From positions 1 to 9,566 of the forward strand of contig CAMLOB010000111.1 of NCBI GenBank assembly GCA_946481475.1: DNA of 9,566 nucleotides, read 5' to 3'. The notes under the pieces were generated by a model. The model was not told the origin of the DNA, did not search any database, and saw nothing but the letters and a program-made list of their open reading frames with translations. This document shows, piece after piece, positions 6,691-9,566 of the stretch. The position numbers were made by a program, and so were the translations under genes. How positions within the stretch are numbered: the stretch's first letter is position 1; each line of letters opens with the position of its first letter. The stretch comes from an uncultured Chlorobiota bacterium. Lineage in GTDB: Bacteria; Bacteroidota; Kapaibacteriia; OLB7.

Positions 6691-8910
6691 CTACTCCACA
6701 ATCCTCCCCGGCAGATGTTCCCCCACCTTCGCATACTCTTCAGGCCCCCATCCCGGATCGAACGTCCGGGCCAGTTCCATATAGCGCTTCGCCAGCGAGT
6801 CGTTCCCGTGCAACGCCTCGTACTGCGCCCGGTCGCGAGCACTCGTGGCATACCACTTGTAGGTATTCGCCACGTACGGATCGACTCTCCCCTCCCAGAA
6901 ACGGAACGTCCAGTCGGGGAACTCCTGCGGCACATATTCTTCGTCCGGCAGGATCATATAGGCAAGCTGATAGGGGGCCCGCTTGTTCGGCGGAGGCCAC
7001 TCATTCCCGTAGCGAAATCCTCCTGACTGCGTCCGTTCGTTGATGTCGAAGGTCATCAGCACCGGACGCTTCCCCAGGTTCTCCCGGATCATCGCGTCGA
7101 TCATCTCCACGTATCTCCGGTCGATCACCGCCGGGTCGTACGGCAGGTCACGCTCGAATTTGTACTGCTCCTCCTGAAACGCTTCGACTTCCTTTCGCAC
7201 TCCCTCCATGAACTCCGGATAGTTCGTCCGCAACTGTTCGATGTACCAGCCATACTTCAGCAGGTTGTGATCCACAACCGTCACGTCCGGACGCATCCCC
7301 TCCACCCCCTGCATGTAGTAGCTGCCGGAAAGCCAGAAATCCCAGAGACCGGAGATGATGATCGCATTCTGCGGCAGATTCTCCAGCATGTTGACCGTGG
7401 CGTCCTCCACCAGATAGTTTCCGCTCTCATCGGCGTCGCCGTAGTTGAAGAGGATCACACCGGCCGCAAGGAGTCCGGCCAGACCGAGCGTGACCGAACG
7501 TCCGAGCAGGTTGTGCAGCCGGACAAATCCGAAGAGCATCCAGATACCGAGCACGAAGATGGCCGTCAGGTAATACTGTTCGATGTCCAGAATGCTGTAG
7601 CCGCCGCCGTAGAGGATTGTCGTCAGAAAAAGAATCACCGTCATCATGCCGAAACCGGCCGGTAGACGTCCCCAGCGGTTTTTTCCCTCTCCCCCCTTCG
7701 ATCCCGTGAAGTAGAAGAGAGCAACGATGAGGGCCACAAGGAAGAGAACGAAGGGGAGAAGGATGGCCGCAACGGTGGTGCCGTTGAACAGAAGGGCAAG
7801 CAGAAGCGAAGCGGCGAAGAGAACACCGGTTACCACGGCAAGGCGACCCCGCCGGCGGAAGAGCGTGAAGAGACCGAGTAGTGCGATGACGATACCGAGA
7901 CCGAGCAGCTCGCCGGAGATCGTCCCGAGGAACTCGCGCGTATGGGGAGCGAAGACCTGGGGTTCGCTGAACATCCAGACGCCGTACTGCGCACCGGTGA
8001 TGTGACGCCAAAACCCCCAGAACGTCTCCGGGTTGCTCCAGTTGAATTGCGGATCCCCCGCAGCACGCAACGGAAGCCAGAGGTAGGGGAGCAGACCGAG
8101 CAGGAAGCCGGGAATCAGGTAAAGAATTCTGCGAAACGCATCGGCGCTGAAGCCGAGTCGCCAGAAGTAGAAGACCAGGAAGGCCGGGGCCAGCAGAATC
8201 GTGGTCATGTGGTTCGAGAAGGAGAGTCCGAGACCCAGAGAGAAGAGGAATCCCTTCACGGTAAATCCGATCGGTCCATCAGTTCCACTCTCCCCCACGC
8301 TCACCTCTCCGGCGCGCAGAGCCTCCTGATCGAGATAGCGGATGAAGAGCCAAGTGATCAGCGGAAGCATCAGGCAGTGGAGCGAGTAGACCTCGAACCC
8401 GACCCCCTGTCGCCACCAGATGCCGGTCGTCACCGTCAGCAGCGCACTCAATCCGGCCAGGACGCTCCCCTCGCCGGCGGTCATCCGTCTCTTTCTCTTC
8501 TCTTCTTTCGGGTCGTTCTTCTTCTTTCCCTTTTTCCCTTTCTCCTCAACTTCCTCCCGATCCGAAAACGGTACCACCCGGAGGAGCCTCGCAAAGAGGA
8601 GCGTCATCACTCCGGCACCGACGGCAACGAAAAGTGCCGACATGATGTTCAGCGCAAGAATATCACGGACCGGAAGAATCAGCGTGAAGAGTTTGCCCAG
8701 AAACGTCATCAACGGGTATCCGGTCGGGTGGGCAACGCCGAGCGTGACGGCCACTGCGGCAAGTTCCCCGTCATCGATATAGCCGAAGGTGGGAGCCAGC
8801 GTCAGCATGTAAAGGAAGAAGGCGATGAGTCCCACCCCCACGGCAACACGTCCCGGTGTGGCGATGGAAAGTGCGAAGAACGACTCAGGGTTCGATTCGG
8901 TGGTGTACAT
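6691..8910 (-). CDS. DUF2723 / GT117-family membrane glycosyltransferase (739 aa)
   Basis: DUF2723 proteins are GT-C-fold membrane glycosyltransferases (CAZy GT117), linked in Bacteroidota to O-glycosylation of exported proteins using lipid-linked donors. Diagnostic sequence sits at the N-terminus: first membrane helix (about 21-38), then LAPTFGYIDDGELAAVAVTLGVAHPTGYPL, where Asp46/Asp47/Glu49 are in the first periplasmic loop typical of the GT-C catalytic acid and HPTGYP (61-66) matches the family's HPPGxP. About ten further hydrophobic segments run to about residue 475. A cytoplasmic loop at 117-143 is extremely Lys/Glu-rich. The C-terminal 250 residues are soluble and periplasmic, with the family's EGMRPDVTVVDHNLLKYGWYIEQL, and a TPR-like end (LAKRYMELARTFDPGWG). 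ATG at 8910 is followed by a short polar N-terminus; an AGGA lies too far upstream to be a good Shine-Dalgarno. It is the second of two tandem paralogues. Acceptor and sugar are unknown. Confidence 0.87.
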   Translation of the reverse strand: MYTTESNPESFFALSIATPGRVAVGVGLIAFFLYMLTLAPTFGYIDDGELAAVAVTLGVAHPTGYPLMTFLGKLFTLILPVRDILALNIMSALFVAVGAGVMTLLFARLLRVVPFSDREEVEEKGKKGKKKNDPKEEKRKRRMTAGEGSVLAGLSALLTVTTGIWWRQGVGFEVYSLHCLMLPLITWLFIRYLDQEALRAGEVSVGESGTDGPIGFTVKGFLFSLGLGLSFSNHMTTILLAPAFLVFYFWRLGFSADAFRRILYLIPGFLLGLLPYLWLPLRAAGDPQFNWSNPETFWGFWRHITGAQYGVWMFSEPQVFAPHTREFLGTISGELLGLGIVIALLGLFTLFRRRGRLAVVTGVLFAASLLLALLFNGTTVAAILLPFVLFLVALIVALFYFTGSKGGEGKNRWGRLPAGFGMMTVILFLTTILYGGGYSILDIEQYYLTAIFVLGIWMLFGFVRLHNLLGRSVTLGLAGLLAAGVILFNYGDADESGNYLVEDATVNMLENLPQNAIIISGLWDFWLSGSYYMQGVEGMRPDVTVVDHNLLKYGWYIEQLRTNYPEFMEGVRKEVEAFQEEQYKFERDLPYDPAVIDRRYVEMIDAMIRENLGKRPVLMTFDINERTQSGGFRYGNEWPPPNKRAPYQLAYMILPDEEYVPQEFPDWTFRFWEGRVDPYVANTYKWYATSARDRAQYEALHGNDSLAKRYMELARTFDPGWGPEEYAKVGEHLPGRIVE

Positions 8911-8970
8911 GGCTTGCTGTCGTTTCCTGAATTCGATTGCTGGTGCAACTGTTGCTTTCCGGATAAGATA

Positions 8971-9048
8971 GGCCGCAGATTGAACAGATCAGACGGATAT
9001 ACACAGATTTGATCCGTGCTGATCCGCCGCATCCGTCCGATCCGTGTA
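8971..9048. repeat. Degenerate 9-10 bp periodic intergenic repeat
   Basis: The gap between the two GT117 genes carries a GAT (once CAT) about every 9-10 bp: at 8978, 8987, 8996, 9006, 9011, 9021, 9030 and 9039. Several units read GATCCGTG or close (GATCCGTGCT, GATCCGCCGC, ATCCGTCC, GATCCGTG), and the left half carries CAGAT/CGGAT variants. On the - strand it reads as ATCTGTG / ATCCGTC / ATCTGCGG blocks, like the ATCTGTG-ATCCGTG type of intergenic repeat seen in many environmental genomes. The repeat starts just before the stop of the upstream gene and occupies most of the 138-bp gap. Function unknown; no promoter was identified inside it. Confidence 0.65.
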
Positions 9049-9566
9049 CTATTTCCCCCCCAGGCTCCGGAAAAACTCCGCCCCCTCCCGCATGTATTGT
9101 CGGTTCCCCATCGGAAGGACCGGCACATCCTCCGGATCGATGCCCGGATCGAACGTCGCGGCCCGTTCGGTATGAACTCCGGCCTCGGCTTCCCTGCCGA
9201 ACTTCCGTTCGTATGCCGCACGTGCAAGCTCGGCCCGGGCATAGAAGACCGCCGCACTCATCACGTCGGGATTCTCCCGATTGTCCGGCAGCCGGTAGCG
9301 GTACTCGCGGGGCTTCAGTCCCAGATAGGTCGAATCGATCGTCAGCCCGTAGACCAGACCGACCGGCGTCCTGTTCCATCCGTAGCCGACAAGCGTGTCG
9401 ACCTCCCAGGTCACAAATGTCGGCCGCTTGTTTGTGGAGATGATGCCGTTGACCATCCGGTAGAAGAGTCGACTGTAGCCCAGACTGTCCTTCCGCTCCG
9501 ACCGCATCCCCTGATCCATCCTCTTCCGCTCGTTGACGAACTCCCTGATCCGCTTGCTCACCCGTT
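9049..9566 (-). CDS. Second DUF2723 / GT117 protein, C-terminal part only
   Basis: The frame remains open to the right edge, so this is the last 170 or so residues of a gene starting beyond the window; a GTG at 9561 is not its real start. The fragment matches the C-terminal periplasmic region of the neighbouring 739-aa protein: RPTFVTWEVDT parallels RPVLMTFDINE, TPVGLVYGL fits the P-x-G-L-x-Y signature seen before the tail of the family, and the end AGVHTERAATFDPGIDPEDVPVLP parallels RYMELARTFDPGWGPEEYAKVG. The last stretch looks like one TPR-type helical hairpin. It is therefore a tandem paralogue located upstream of the complete copy in the same direction, 138 bp apart, presumably with the same general role in surface or exported-protein glycosylation. 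The two copies are clearly diverged, so they may differ in donor or acceptor. Confidence 0.78.
   Translation of the reverse strand, partial: RVSKRIREFVNERKRMDQGMRSERKDSLGYSRLFYRMVNGIISTNKRPTFVTWEVDTLVGYGWNRTPVGLVYGLTIDSTYLGLKPREYRYRLPDNRENPDVMSAAVFYARAELARAAYERKFGREAEAGVHTERAATFDPGIDPEDVPVLPMGNRQYMREGAEFFRSLGGK

Noticed and set aside
7942..9012. 356-codon + strand frame opposite the GT117 gene
   Set aside because: The product is highly charged with no domain; it mirrors the codon bias of the real gene and crosses the intergenic repeat.

Overview
The window is bacterial chromosome from a GC-rich genome (roughly high 50s % GC by eye). The best placement is somewhere in or near the FCB superphylum (Bacteroidota, Fibrobacterota, Gemmatimonadota and related candidate phyla). 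Four things point there: two DUF2723/GT117-type membrane glycosyltransferases, an NTF2-like lipoprotein, genes that mostly lack a good Shine-Dalgarno, and a TAnnTTTG element upstream of recA. This is inference; RecA phylogeny would settle it. No mobile element, CRISPR array, rRNA or tRNA was recognised.

Left part, + strand (1-3894): the 3' part of a lipoprotein gene, then a heparinase II/III-family polysaccharide lyase gene overlapping it by 40 bp, then a Wzx-like lipid-linked oligosaccharide flippase joined to the lyase by an ATGA overlap. This looks like the end of an operon for making, exporting or trimming a surface polysaccharide.

Middle (3895-5234): recA on the + strand with its own upstream region. 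That region holds a perfect 7-bp inverted repeat (TGTAAAC-N14-GTTTACA) overlapping the -35 of a plausible promoter. A strong hairpin, read as a bidirectional terminator, follows recA and separates it from the oppositely oriented genes on the right.

Right part, - strand (9566 down to 5421): the 3' part of one DUF2723 protein, a degenerate 9-10 bp periodic repeat, a complete DUF2723 protein (739 aa), an unrecognised small polytopic membrane protein, and an unrecognised exported protein in a visibly AT-richer stretch. The two DUF2723 genes are tandem paralogues, probably glycosylating exported proteins or envelope glycans. Together with the left operon, the window is largely about cell-surface glycan handling, with recA in between.

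No clearly new multi-gene system is evident. The points most worth a second look are the recA operator candidate, the variant metal-site motif in the lyase, the repeat between the GT117 paralogues, and the AT-rich orphan gene.
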